Shown here: one piece after another, positions 9,985-18,844 of the stretch | How positions within the stretch are numbered: position 1 is the first letter of the stretch | How the letters are laid out: each line of letters begins with the position of its first letter | DNA from: Pirellulales bacterium | Lineage (GTDB): Bacteria > Planctomycetota > Planctomycetia > Pirellulales > JACPPG01 | Reading direction: 5' to 3' | Assembly: GCA_036499395.1 (NCBI GenBank) | Contig: DASYDW010000064.1 | Span: 124,001-188,000, forward strand | DNA: 64,000 bases | The notes under the pieces: model-generated | Told to the model about the DNA's origin: nothing | What the model saw: the letters and a program-made list of their open reading frames with translations, nothing else | The model's database searches: none | Translations under genes and position numbers: made by a program

Positions 9985-12793
9985 GCAAAAAGGGGAACCG
10001 CATTCCGGCCGTAGGGCTCGCCGGGGCGCCGAAGCCACCTGCCGGCGTGCCGCGGGGCGCGACGGGTTCGATCGTTACGTCGTCGATCCATACTTCGCCC
10101 AGTCCCGTTAGCGCGAAGGTCAACGTAAACGTCTTTGCCGAGTCCGCGATTCGATACGCCGTGAACTCTTTCCAGTCAGCGGCAAGCGTCACGCGCTCGG
10201 CCAAGGCTTCGCCTCCCAGCGAATCGAGAATCAGCAATCCGTCAGGGCTTCCCTTGATGGCCGTCGGCACAAGCACCCGGCCGTGCAAACGCAACAAGGT
10301 GCCTGCCTCGACGTTGATCGGTGGGCTCGTAATCCAACCGGGAGGCGTTTCAATCTGATCCGGCGGAGCATCGGGATCGAGGGCCGTGGCAGCCAATCGC
10401 AGGCAATGCTTTCCTTCGAAGTATTTGACCTGCGACAGTTCGGCCTCTTCGCGGACTCCTTCCGGAGGATGTTGATAGTGCTTCCAACCAGCATTGATGG
10501 CCCGCCCCAGGTCCTCGAAGTTCCCTTCCGGCAATTGATTGGCCATCCGCTTGGCACTTTCGACGTTCGTTATCAAGCTGAAATGTTGCGGCAATGTGGA
10601 AAACATCACGGCATAAGGGCTGCTGACGGGCGTGGCAAGCTTCGTCACGGCCGTGGTCCAGTAGTCGCGCTCCATGGCCCGCAGATTGCGCAAGGAAAAC
10701 TGGGCGTGACGAAAGGCGTCGGTGAGATTGTTCGCCCCGAGCGCGCCTTCGGCAGCCTGCAGTTCGGTATCGGCCGTTTTCAGCAGAACATCGCCGCGCG
10801 ACAATAACTTCGGTTTGATCTGATTCGTCAGTCGTGGGCGGACCTCGCTATCGATTTGCAGCTTGGTGCGCGTCATCTCGACCAGCAGGCGCGTCGCCCG
10901 ATCGCCGGCTGCCGCGGTGCGCCGCGTCGTTTCGCCAAGCATGTCCTGAGCCAATAAGATCATGGACGTAATGCCGAAATCGTCAATGGCGACAGCCATG
11001 CCCCCGGTAACTCGATGGGCGCGCAACTTTCGCATGCCGCCGGGCCAGACTTCAAAGGCGCTCATCGTTTCGGGAACGCCGGGCACGACAAACGAGATCT
11101 CTGCGGTGGCCGTCGTATGCCCCGGAACATATTGCGCGCCCCGACCGGTCCACACCGGCAGAACCATGTACGCGCCGCTGGCTTGCAACACCGCGGCTTG
11201 GATTTCGTTGTCGGTGCTAGTGACCGAGGTGGTGAGCGTGCCACCGGCAATCCAAGGTTCGATCAGTTCCAACTCGTAATTCAGCAGCTCGAGCTGCTTG
11301 GCGCGCCACCGCGTGTCGGCGTCCTGGCCGGTCAGCGGTGCGTGCGAGGCAAACAGCAGGGCTCGCGCGCCGGAGCCTAGGGCCGTGTAAGCCACCAGAC
11401 GTGTCTGTTCGGTTCCGGCCAGAATGCTCGCCGGGCGGCCGCTCGACAGGGCATTGATCTGCCCCACCAGACTGGGCGCCGGCTCAGTAGGGACCGTGCT
11501 CCAGACCGGCGTGCCGTGACGGGCAAAGCGAGGCCGCTCGCGCAGCCAGCGCCGATAATCACTCAGTTCAAAACTTGTCGAAGGAGTAAAGCGATCCAGC
11601 ACGAGCACGTCGGCGCGACCGGGAGCGCTATAGGCACGAAGCTCGGCACTCGCACCACAAATGATCGGTCGCCCAAGCTTGTCCGCACGGCGCACCTGCT
11701 CGGCCCAACGCTTTACTGCATCCAACTCCCGACCGGTGAGCCCCTCGCCCAGATCCCAGGCCAAGACCGAGTCGAATTCCGGGCCAATCTCGGGGAGCGG
11801 TGAAGCAGTTGTGGACGGCACATCCAGTCCGGCGGGCATCGGAGGGGGGCAGACTATCCACATACCGATGCGGGCGGCGTCAGCCAACAGGTCGCTGGGG
11901 GGAAGTGTACGTAACCGGACGGCGTTGAAGCCGCGTTCCTTGAGGAACGTCAGTGGCTCTCCCTGATGCTCAATCACGCGTGGAAAGAACGGGCGTCCAC
12001 GCAACGTTAGTACCGAGCCGTTCAGCTTCGCCCCTTCGCGACGTGCAACGGGCGTCCCAGGAGGAACGAGTTCCTGCTGAGGGGGCGGCGTCTGCAGAGA
12101 AATCGGCTTCGACGTGGGAGCCGCCGCCGGGGCCACGGCTACGGGCTGTGGTGTTTCGCCGACGAAACCCGCCACTTCCAGGTCATCGATCCATAGCAGC
12201 GTCTGGCCCGATCCTGTGTAGAGATTGAGCACGAGCCGATCGACGAAGGCCTCGCGCGTGTCGACGTCGCGCTTCATTTCGGCCCGCAGGACACGTGCTT
12301 GTGCCGCGACCAGGTTGGGCACGTCGTCGATTCGTAACATCTCCCAGCTTGCGGCGCGCGTATAGCTGGTTCCGGCAATGAGCACCGAATCAGGCTGATT
12401 CGTGCTGGGGTTGATGCTGCGTGGAAAGACGACACGGGCCCGCAACTGGATTCCAGGGCGGTCCGAACGAACCCACAGGCTCGGCTTTAACTCACTGATC
12501 ACGCGGGCGGGGGCCAGGTCATGCACCAGATGGACAAAGGTGCCGCTGGCGCCAGAAACGATGCGAAAAAACTCGCAGCCCGACCCGCCATGTGCCCCTT
12601 CAGAAGTGCGCTCGTGATTCGTGATGCGGTAGCCCGGGCTGCCGCGTCCTTCGCGCCACGTGGGCTCGGGCCCGTCGAAATCTTGTCGAACGAGGACCTG
12701 CGCGCGCAGCGTGACCGCCGGTGCGAAAAGCAACGTCGCAAAGACGATCGACATAGCGAGCCAGCGATGCGACTGGCCCCGGGGACGATCCAT
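9980..12793 (-). CDS. Large secreted glycosidase-like protein, function unknown
   Basis: 937 residues with an N-terminal signal segment (MSIVFATLLFAPAVTLRA). Residues about 35-215 resemble a jelly-roll carbohydrate-binding domain, ending TLLWIDDLEVAGFVGE. A Pro/Ala linker follows. The middle (about 255-480) looks like a degenerate (beta/alpha)8 glycosidase core: GFNAVRLR, LADAARIGMWIVCPP, VLAWDLGEGLTG, GRPIICGAS. The position where clan-A glycosidases carry the Asn-Glu acid/base pair here reads Gly-Glu. A helical region and a second beta-sandwich (EVWIDDVTIEP) finish the protein. The role may be polysaccharide binding or cleavage, but this is inference from domain order. I do not recognise the family as a named one. 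Confidence 0.7.
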   Translation of the reverse strand: MDRPRGQSHRWLAMSIVFATLLFAPAVTLRAQVLVRQDFDGPEPTWREGRGSPGYRITNHERTSEGAHGGSGCEFFRIVSGASGTFVHLVHDLAPARVISELKPSLWVRSDRPGIQLRARVVFPRSINPSTNQPDSVLIAGTSYTRAASWEMLRIDDVPNLVAAQARVLRAEMKRDVDTREAFVDRLVLNLYTGSGQTLLWIDDLEVAGFVGETPQPVAVAPAAAPTSKPISLQTPPPQQELVPPGTPVARREGAKLNGSVLTLRGRPFFPRVIEHQGEPLTFLKERGFNAVRLRTLPPSDLLADAARIGMWIVCPPPMPAGLDVPSTTASPLPEIGPEFDSVLAWDLGEGLTGRELDAVKRWAEQVRRADKLGRPIICGASAELRAYSAPGRADVLVLDRFTPSTSFELSDYRRWLRERPRFARHGTPVWSTVPTEPAPSLVGQINALSSGRPASILAGTEQTRLVAYTALGSGARALLFASHAPLTGQDADTRWRAKQLELLNYELELIEPWIAGGTLTTSVTSTDNEIQAAVLQASGAYMVLPVWTGRGAQYVPGHTTATAEISFVVPGVPETMSAFEVWPGGMRKLRAHRVTGGMAVAIDDFGITSMILLAQDMLGETTRRTAAAGDRATRLLVEMTRTKLQIDSEVRPRLTNQIKPKLLSRGDVLLKTADTELQAAEGALGANNLTDAFRHAQFSLRNLRAMERDYWTTAVTKLATPVSSPYAVMFSTLPQHFSLITNVESAKRMANQLPEGNFEDLGRAINAGWKHYQHPPEGVREEAELSQVKYFEGKHCLRLAATALDPDAPPDQIETPPGWITSPPINVEAGTLLRLHGRVLVPTAIKGSPDGLLILDSLGGEALAERVTLAADWKEFTAYRIADSAKTFTLTFALTGLGEVWIDDVTIEPVAPRGTPAGGFGAPASPTAGMRFPFLR

Positions 12794-13023
12794 CGGCCCA
12801 CAACCTGCGGAATGGGTTCCCGCGCCGTATGGCGAAAAAGCGACACGGCGAGAGAATCCTGGATTCTCCTTAAGCCCTTCTTCTAACAGGGTTTGCGAAC
12901 TCTCTCCAGATCACTTGGGGTGGTGTTTTGACAACGTGGCGTTTTCCATCTCACCAGTGTCCCAGTTCGAAAGTCGTGACTGCGAAACAAGTTAAACGAA
13001 TTTCAAGGGACGGTGACTGATCG

Positions 13024-13039
13024 TGGCACGCGCCCTGCT
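13024..13039 (+). promoter_or_regulatory. Candidate sigma-54 promoter for the 93-residue protein gene
   Basis: TGGCACG-CGCC-CTGCT matches the -24/-12 consensus TGGCACG-N4-TTGCW except for C in place of the first T of the -12 box. The invariant GG and GC are 10 bases apart as required. It points at the gene starting 48 bases downstream. Confidence 0.55.
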
Positions 13040-13086
13040 TTACGTCTCCTACGCAATTCAGCACGCCTCTAACTAGGATCGGCATC

Positions 13087-13368
13087 ATGAGTCATGTCCC
13101 GCACGCCCTGGCCGCCGAAACGTCCGAAGTTCCCCAGGATCTCAGCAATCTGCGTTCGCAGATCGAGGCGCTGCCCGTCGAGCTGCGCGAACAGTTGGCT
13201 CCGGCCCTCTCCCGGGTGATGGAGAGCACGCAGCGTCGCCGCCGGATCCTAGGCATGGTCCAGGACGCGTTGGGGCAACTTCGCTTGGACATGAAATACC
13301 TGGTCTTCGATCTCGAGGCCACGCGCCGCGAGCGCGACGACTATCGGCACCGTCTGGAACAGTCCTGA
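13087..13368 (+). CDS. Small helical (coiled-coil) protein of unknown function
   Basis: 93 residues without signal peptide or membrane span, so probably cytosolic. Almost the whole length is amphipathic helix rich in Leu, Arg and Glu (LRSQIEALPVELREQL, SRVMESTQRRRRILGMVQ, LEATRRERDDYRHRLEQ). It is likely a coiled-coil oligomer or adaptor. The ATG has AGGA about 9 bases upstream. A consensus-like sigma-54 promoter lies just upstream and a strong terminator downstream, so it is a stand-alone, regulated unit. I do not recognise a named family. Confidence 0.75.
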   Translation: MSHVPHALAAETSEVPQDLSNLRSQIEALPVELREQLAPALSRVMESTQRRRRILGMVQDALGQLRLDMKYLVFDLEATRRERDDYRHRLEQS

Positions 13369-13430
13369 TCTCGAAAACACCGCCAGCCACCTCCCGCGTA
13401 ACAAATCCAGCCTCGCCTCATTCCGCGTTT

Positions 13431-13479
13431 GAAGCACTCGGGTCTCTCCTCCCACGAGCCCGAGTGCTTCGTTTTTTTT
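13431..13479 (+). terminator. Strong rho-independent terminator
   Basis: A 12-bp perfect stem (arms 13431-13442 and 13459-13470) is followed by G and eight T. It ends the transcript of the small coiled-coil gene and insulates the kinase gene downstream. Confidence 0.92.
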
Positions 13480-13633
13480 GCGCCGACGCCGAAGTTCCCT
13501 TGGCGCTCGTTGCGAGCATTTGCAGGTCAGCGTACGATTGAGGGCAGAGGAACCAGCCCACCTTTTGTCTCTATCACGGTGGGTCGTCGAGGGTGCCGGC
13601 GCGCGCCCAGGGAACGAGGGAGTGACCGAGGCC

Positions 13634-15175
13634 ATGGCCGAACAGACCGCTGAATCGATCGCTCAGCGCGCGTTCGACCTGAACCTATTGTCCGATCGAG
13701 AGTTACAGGAGATTTGGGGCGAATTCGGTCGTCGCAACGTCTCGATCGATGAGTTCGTTCAGCTGTTGCTACGTCGCGAGCTGATGACGAACTTTCAACT
13801 GGAACGCCTCCTGCGCGGCGAAAAAGGGGGTTACTTCTACGGCGATTACAAAGTTCAATACATTGTCGCCGGCGGTAGCTTTGCCCGCGTCTATCGCGCA
13901 GTTCACAAGGAGACCGGCAAGGTCGTGGCGCTGAAGGTGCTGCGCCGACGTTACAGCGAGGATCAGGCGCAGACCGACCAGTTCTATCGCGAAGGTTTGA
14001 TGGGTGTTTCGCTGCGGCATCCGAATATTGTGCCGATCTACGAAGCCGTCTCGAAGGGAAATTCCCATTACCTCGTGATGGAGTTCGTCGAAGGTGGCAA
14101 TTTGCGCGACTTCATGAAGGTGCGCAAGAAGTTCTCGGCCGTCGAAGCAACAAAAGTGGCCGCCGACGTCGCGGCGGGGCTGGACTACGCGTTTCAACGC
14201 GGCATTTCGCATCGCGATTTGAAACTCACCAACGTGCTCCTTTCGAGTCGCGGACAAGGGAAGCTGGTGGACTTTGGACTGGCCGGCGCTGATGAAAAGT
14301 TGGCCGATGAATCGATCACCGGCGAAACGCTGAACGCGCGTACCATCGACTATGCGGGTCTAGAGCGCGCCACCGGTGTCCGCAAAGACGACGCACGTAG
14401 TGATATCTACTTCATTGGCTGCATCTATTACCACATGCTGTCCGGTCTGCCGGCTTTGACCGAGACGCGCGACCGCATTCAAAGGCTATCCAAATCTCGC
14501 TTCACCAGCGTGGTGCCGATCCATCAGGCTTGTCCCGGCATACCGCGCGTCGTGGCTGCTGTGGTCAACAAGGCAATGAATCTGGATCCTGACAAGCGCT
14601 ACCAGACGCCTGGCATGATGTTCGCCGATCTACGGCAAGCCGCGGATCGTTTGGCGGCCGGTGAAACCGAAGCCCTCGTCGGTAGCGAGGACACGGCGCA
14701 GATTGATTTGCAGCAACTTTCCCCGGAAGAGTTGCAAAAGCGGCAGCGAGAATCGGCCCGCTATCTTCCCGACAGCCAGCGGCGAGCGCTATTGGTTGTC
14801 GAATCCAACTCACAGCTGCAGGATTTGTTCCGTGACGCGCTCAAGCGTTACGGCTATCGCGTGCTGGTGATCAGCGACGCGAAACGCGCCGTGGCGCGCG
14901 TCGACGACACGAACAACGTGATCGATGGTGTCGTGCTGAGCACGGGAGAGTTGGGCAACGCGGCCGTCGACGCGCTGATCGAATTAGCCGCCGGCGAACA
15001 AACCTGCAAAGTTCCGGTCGTCGTTCTCCTGGATGACCGGCGCAAGGCGTGGCGCGAGCAAATCCAGCCTCACTTGTGCGAGCATCGTGTGATCGTTTCA
15101 CTGCCGATTAAGCTGCGCGAGTTTCGCGACGTGCTGTTTCGCCTGGTGCCGCCGGTGGCAACCGCCGAAACTTAA
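13634..15175 (+). CDS. Ser/Thr protein kinase fused to a degenerate receiver domain
   Basis: 513 residues from an ATG chosen because the planctomycete-type N-terminal helical region begins there. Residues 1-70 are that helical region. The kinase domain (about 71-340) has the Gly-rich loop VAGGSFARVY, the ATP-anchoring Lys101, catalytic HRDLKLTN (Asp195) and DFG (Asp213), and DARSDIYFIGC, so it should be active. Residues about 384-505 have the fold pattern of a CheY-like receiver (ALLVVESN, then DGVVLS, then LPIKLREF). The phosphoacceptor Asp is replaced by Ser436 and the acidic pair is Glu-Ser, so phosphotransfer is unlikely. No membrane span is present. The fusion suggests a kinase controlled by, or docked through, a pseudo-receiver. 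Confidence 0.9.
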   Translation: MAEQTAESIAQRAFDLNLLSDRELQEIWGEFGRRNVSIDEFVQLLLRRELMTNFQLERLLRGEKGGYFYGDYKVQYIVAGGSFARVYRAVHKETGKVVALKVLRRRYSEDQAQTDQFYREGLMGVSLRHPNIVPIYEAVSKGNSHYLVMEFVEGGNLRDFMKVRKKFSAVEATKVAADVAAGLDYAFQRGISHRDLKLTNVLLSSRGQGKLVDFGLAGADEKLADESITGETLNARTIDYAGLERATGVRKDDARSDIYFIGCIYYHMLSGLPALTETRDRIQRLSKSRFTSVVPIHQACPGIPRVVAAVVNKAMNLDPDKRYQTPGMMFADLRQAADRLAAGETEALVGSEDTAQIDLQQLSPEELQKRQRESARYLPDSQRRALLVVESNSQLQDLFRDALKRYGYRVLVISDAKRAVARVDDTNNVIDGVVLSTGELGNAAVDALIELAAGEQTCKVPVVVLLDDRRKAWREQIQPHLCEHRVIVSLPIKLREFRDVLFRLVPPVATAET

Positions 15176-15187
15176 GCGCACGCGAGT

Positions 15188-16027
15188 TCAGCCTTGGCCG
15201 GGCAACTTGATATCCATTGCCGCCAAGAGAATCTGCATATCCTGCCAGCAATCTTTCTTGGCCGGCGGATTACGTAGCAGATAGGCCGGATGATACGTGC
15301 AGAGTACGCGAATACCGTTGTAATCGTGGAACCGGCCGCGCAATCGGCCGATCGTCTCCGGCGTGCCCAGTAAGCTCTGCGCCGCCACGGCGCCCAGGCA
15401 GCAAATGAATTCCGGCCGCAGCACCTCTAATTGCCGATCGAGAAAGCCGCGGCAATTGGTCGCCTCTTCTGGCAGCGGGTTGCGGTTGCCTGGGGGACGG
15501 CACTTGAGTGTATTGAGGATGTACACATCCTCACGACGCAGCGTGCAGGCCTCGATGATCTTGGTTAACAGTTGTCCGGCACGGCCGACGAAAGGCTCGC
15601 CTTGGCGGTCTTCATCGGCGCCGGGTGCTTCGCCCATGAACACCAATCGCGGCTTTGGATTGCCCACGCCGAAGACCGTCTGTTGGCGCGTCGTGGCCAA
15701 TTCGGAGCACAACCGGCATGCGGCAACCTCGTGACGAATGACATCCAGCGCTGCCACGCGCTTGTCGCGTGAATTTCCCACGGGCTGGGCAGGCGCGGAG
15801 CGCGTCGAAACTTGCGCCGCGGGTGCGGTCGCCTTGCTGGCCGGTTGACGCGGCGCCTTCGTTTCCTCGACAGCCTTGGCGATCGGCGGAGGAGCTTCCG
15901 CGGCGCGCCGCGCTGACTTACGCCGAGCCTTAGGCAAGTGCGTGACGCCGGCTCGCGACAGCGATTCGAGCGATTGCAGCACCGCCCGCGCGGGATCGCG
16001 CGGGCGACCAGGGGGAGTTCGCGACAT
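15188..16027 (-). CDS. Type 4 uracil-DNA glycosylase (Fe-S)
   Basis: Removes uracil from DNA to start base-excision repair. The 279-residue form begins at an ATG that avoids overlap with the divergent der gene. The catalytic core shows [20 protein letters not shown] and the HPAYLLR motif. Four cysteines for the 4Fe-4S cluster are visible ([19 protein letters not shown]). The first 95 or so residues are an Ala/Pro/Lys/Arg-rich low-complexity extension not found in the minimal family (about 200 residues). It might bind DNA or a partner. The frame is open further upstream into der but without domain character. Confidence 0.92.
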   Translation of the reverse strand: MSRTPPGRPRDPARAVLQSLESLSRAGVTHLPKARRKSARRAAEAPPPIAKAVEETKAPRQPASKATAPAAQVSTRSAPAQPVGNSRDKRVAALDVIRHEVAACRLCSELATTRQQTVFGVGNPKPRLVFMGEAPGADEDRQGEPFVGRAGQLLTKIIEACTLRREDVYILNTLKCRPPGNRNPLPEEATNCRGFLDRQLEVLRPEFICCLGAVAAQSLLGTPETIGRLRGRFHDYNGIRVLCTYHPAYLLRNPPAKKDCWQDMQILLAAMDIKLPGQG

Positions 16028-16241
16028 CCGTGCCTCCATCGAACGAGCCAAAGAGAACGCAGGGCTGCCGAGTATAAACGCCCAGCCCCCGCGGCGTAAA
16101 ATAAAACAGCCCAGGTGAGCGTATTGCCCATTCGTCCAAGCCGCCGCCAAAGGTATCATAGGTGCTCCGCACGCCGCGGGCCAAACGGGCCACCCATCGG
16201 CGGCACGCATTCGCATTCCAAAGTCGCACGCAGTTTCGGTC

Positions 16242-17627
16242 ATGGGAATTCCGCAAGTCGTCATCGTCGGCCGCCCGAACGTGGGCAAGTCGAGCCTATT
16301 CAATTGGCTCGTCGGCAAGCGGTTAGCAATTGTCGAGGGGAGCGCCGGCGTTACCCGCGACCGCATGACCTACCTGATGTGCGTCGAGGACAGGTACTTC
16401 GAGTTGGTTGACACCGGTGGCATGGGGGTCGAGGACGCCGATAACCTAACGGCCGATATCGAGCACCAAATCGAAATCGCGCTCGAATCGGCCAGCGTCG
16501 TGTTATTTGTCGTCGATTCACGCGCGGGGGTGGTGCCGCCGGATCAGGAAGTTTCCAAGCGGCTACGGTATGTCGATGTGCCGATTCTGTGCGTGGCGAA
16601 TAAGACCGACGCCCCCAGTATGGAAAACCTGGCCGATGATTTCTATCGGCTGGGGCGCGGCAAAACGGTGGCCGTCAGCGCTAAGGAGAACCGAGGCCGG
16701 CAGGAATTGCTTGACCTGATCGTCGAGCGGCTGCCGCCGGAAAGTTCGCTCTCGCCTCCGCCGGAAGAGGCGACCATGAAGGTCGCAATCGTCGGACGCC
16801 GCAATACCGGCAAGAGCACCTTCGTAAACACCCTGGCCAACGCCGAGCGGATGATCGTCAGCGAGGTGCCAGGCACCACGCGCGACAGCGTGGACGTGCG
16901 CTTCGAGCTGGATGGTAAAGCGTTCGTGGCCATCGACACTCCTGGCCTGCGTCGCCGCAAGAGCATCACCACCGATATCGATTTCTACAGCACCCACCGG
17001 GCGCAGCGCGCCATTCGTCGCGCCGATGTCGTGTTGCTGTTCTTTGATGCCGCGCAACCGATCAGCAAGGTGGACAAACAGCTCGGCGACTACATCAGCG
17101 AGCAATACAAGCCGTGCGTGTTCGTCGTCAACAAGTGGGACCTGTATGTCGGTGGCGTGCCCACGGAAAAGTGGGTGACGTATTTACGCGACACTTTCCG
17201 GACCATGTGGCACGTGCCAATCGCGTTCATCACGGGCCAAACCGGCAAAAACGTCAAAGCACTGTTGAATCACGGCCAGATGCTGTTCAAGCAGTCGCAG
17301 GCGCGCGTTTCCACCGCCGAGTTGAACAAGCTGGTACGAGCCGCGGTCGAGGCGAATCCGCCGCCGCTGGCCACCAATCGCCGGCCGAAGATTTACTACG
17401 GCACGCAGGTCGGTGTACAGCCACCGACGATCGTGCTGTTTTGCAACGATCCACGCTTGTTCAAGACGCCCTATCGCCGGTACCTGCTGGGTGTCTTCCG
17501 CGATCATCTCCCGTTTTCCGAAGTACCGATCAAGCTCTATTTGCGTCGCAGCGAGGAAGGAAGCGGCCTCGGCGGCACCGACACAACAGACCACGAGTTG
17601 GACACGACGCCGGCACAGGAAGAATAA
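16242..17627 (+). CDS. der: Ribosome-assembly GTPase Der (EngA)
   Basis: Double GTPase required for 50S subunit maturation. The 461 residues contain two tandem G domains and a C-terminal KH-like domain. G domain 1 has GRPNVGKS, DTGG and NKTD. G domain 2 has GRRNTGKS, DTPG and NKWD. The KH-like part includes NRRPKIYYGTQ and PPTIVLFCND. The C-terminal tail is acidic. Length and motif order are standard. It is divergent from the uracil-DNA glycosylase gene. No clear Shine-Dalgarno precedes the ATG. Confidence 0.97.
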   Translation: MGIPQVVIVGRPNVGKSSLFNWLVGKRLAIVEGSAGVTRDRMTYLMCVEDRYFELVDTGGMGVEDADNLTADIEHQIEIALESASVVLFVVDSRAGVVPPDQEVSKRLRYVDVPILCVANKTDAPSMENLADDFYRLGRGKTVAVSAKENRGRQELLDLIVERLPPESSLSPPPEEATMKVAIVGRRNTGKSTFVNTLANAERMIVSEVPGTTRDSVDVRFELDGKAFVAIDTPGLRRRKSITTDIDFYSTHRAQRAIRRADVVLLFFDAAQPISKVDKQLGDYISEQYKPCVFVVNKWDLYVGGVPTEKWVTYLRDTFRTMWHVPIAFITGQTGKNVKALLNHGQMLFKQSQARVSTAELNKLVRAAVEANPPPLATNRRPKIYYGTQVGVQPPTIVLFCNDPRLFKTPYRRYLLGVFRDHLPFSEVPIKLYLRRSEEGSGLGGTDTTDHELDTTPAQEE

Positions 17628-17719
17628 TCGCGACGTGCCTTTTCAAGGCCGCCAACGACAGCGCGCAAAAATCCAACGTGCGAGTGAAAATTCACCCATC
17701 TTGAGCAAAGGACCATGCC

Positions 17720-18829
17720 TTGATTGTCGGTGTGCCGAAGGAGATCAAGCGAGACGAATATCGCGTCGCGCTATTGCCGGTTGGCGTCGAAGAGTTGGTT
17801 CGTGCTAAGCACGAGGTGCTGGTCGAATCGGGCGCCGGGCTCGGCTCGGGTATTCCCGACGAGCGCTACATTGAGCAAGGCGCGAAGATGGTCGACCGGC
17901 CCGAGCCGTTGTTCGCGGCGGCCGACATGGTCATGAAGGTGAAGGAACCTTTGCCGGCCGAGTGGCCGCTCTTGCGGCGCGGCCAAGTCGTCTTCACCTA
18001 CTTTCATTTCGCGGCTGATCGCAAACTGACCGAGGCCGTGCTCACGAGCGGCTGCACCGCAGTGGCCTATGAGACCCTGCGAGATGACGCCGGTCGCCTG
18101 CCGCTGCTGACCCCGATGAGCGAAGTCGCGGGCCGCATGAGCATTCAAGAGGGGGCAAAGTATCTCGAACGCCCGCAGATGGGGCGCGGCATCCTGCTCG
18201 GCGGGGTGCCGGGCGTGGCGCCGGCCAATATCACGATTCTCGGCGGAGGCGTGGTCGGGGCGAACGCGGCCAAAGTTGCGGCCGGCTTCGGCGCCAACAT
18301 TGGCCTCTTGGACGTCAACATGGAACGGCTGCGGTATCTCGACGATATCATGCCGGCCAACGTCGATTGCTTGTTCAGCGACCGCCACACGATACGCGAC
18401 CAGCTATCGCGCGCGGATCTGGTGATCGGCGCGGTTCTAATTCCTGGCGCGCGGGCGCCAATGCTGATCGAAGCCAGCGACCTGAAGCTCATGCAGCCCG
18501 GCAGCGTGATTATCGACGTCGCGATCGATCAAGGAGGGTGCGTGGCGACAAGTCGCCCCACGACGCATAGCGAACCGACGTACCTGGTCGACGGTGTCTT
18601 GCACTATTGCGTCACGAATATGCCTGGCGCCGTTGGCCGCACCAGCACGTATGCCTTGTGCAATGTGACGCTGCCCTGGGCTTTGCACATTGCAAAGCAT
18701 GGCATCGTCGAAGCGGCAGGGCGATTCGCGCCGATTGCCCGCGCCGTTAACATCACGGATGGTGTCGTAACAAATCGCGCCGTGGCCGAAACGTTTGGCT
18801 TCGAGCACGATTTGCGATTTGACCGCTGA
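17720..18829 (+). CDS. ald: Alanine dehydrogenase
   Basis: NAD-dependent interconversion of L-alanine and pyruvate plus ammonia. The 369 residues match the family length. Features seen are the N-terminal GVPKEIKRDEYRVAL, the substrate region SEVAGRMS, and the Rossmann motif ILGGGVVGANAAKVAAGFGA. The start is a TTG: an AAAGGA ribosome-binding site sits 7 bases upstream, and the nearby ATG at 17715 is out of frame and stops at once. mtnA starts 15 bp downstream, so the two are probably cotranscribed. Confidence 0.96.
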   Translation: MIVGVPKEIKRDEYRVALLPVGVEELVRAKHEVLVESGAGLGSGIPDERYIEQGAKMVDRPEPLFAAADMVMKVKEPLPAEWPLLRRGQVVFTYFHFAADRKLTEAVLTSGCTAVAYETLRDDAGRLPLLTPMSEVAGRMSIQEGAKYLERPQMGRGILLGGVPGVAPANITILGGGVVGANAAKVAAGFGANIGLLDVNMERLRYLDDIMPANVDCLFSDRHTIRDQLSRADLVIGAVLIPGARAPMLIEASDLKLMQPGSVIIDVAIDQGGCVATSRPTTHSEPTYLVDGVLHYCVTNMPGAVGRTSTYALCNVTLPWALHIAKHGIVEAAGRFAPIARAVNITDGVVTNRAVAETFGFEHDLRFDR

Positions 18830-18844
18830 ATAGAACGGAGTCGC

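Noticed and set aside
13431..13470. Arms AGCACTC and GAGTGCT resemble the CIRCE heat-shock operator
   Set aside because: The gap between arms is far longer than the 9 bases of CIRCE, and the T-run makes it a terminator.
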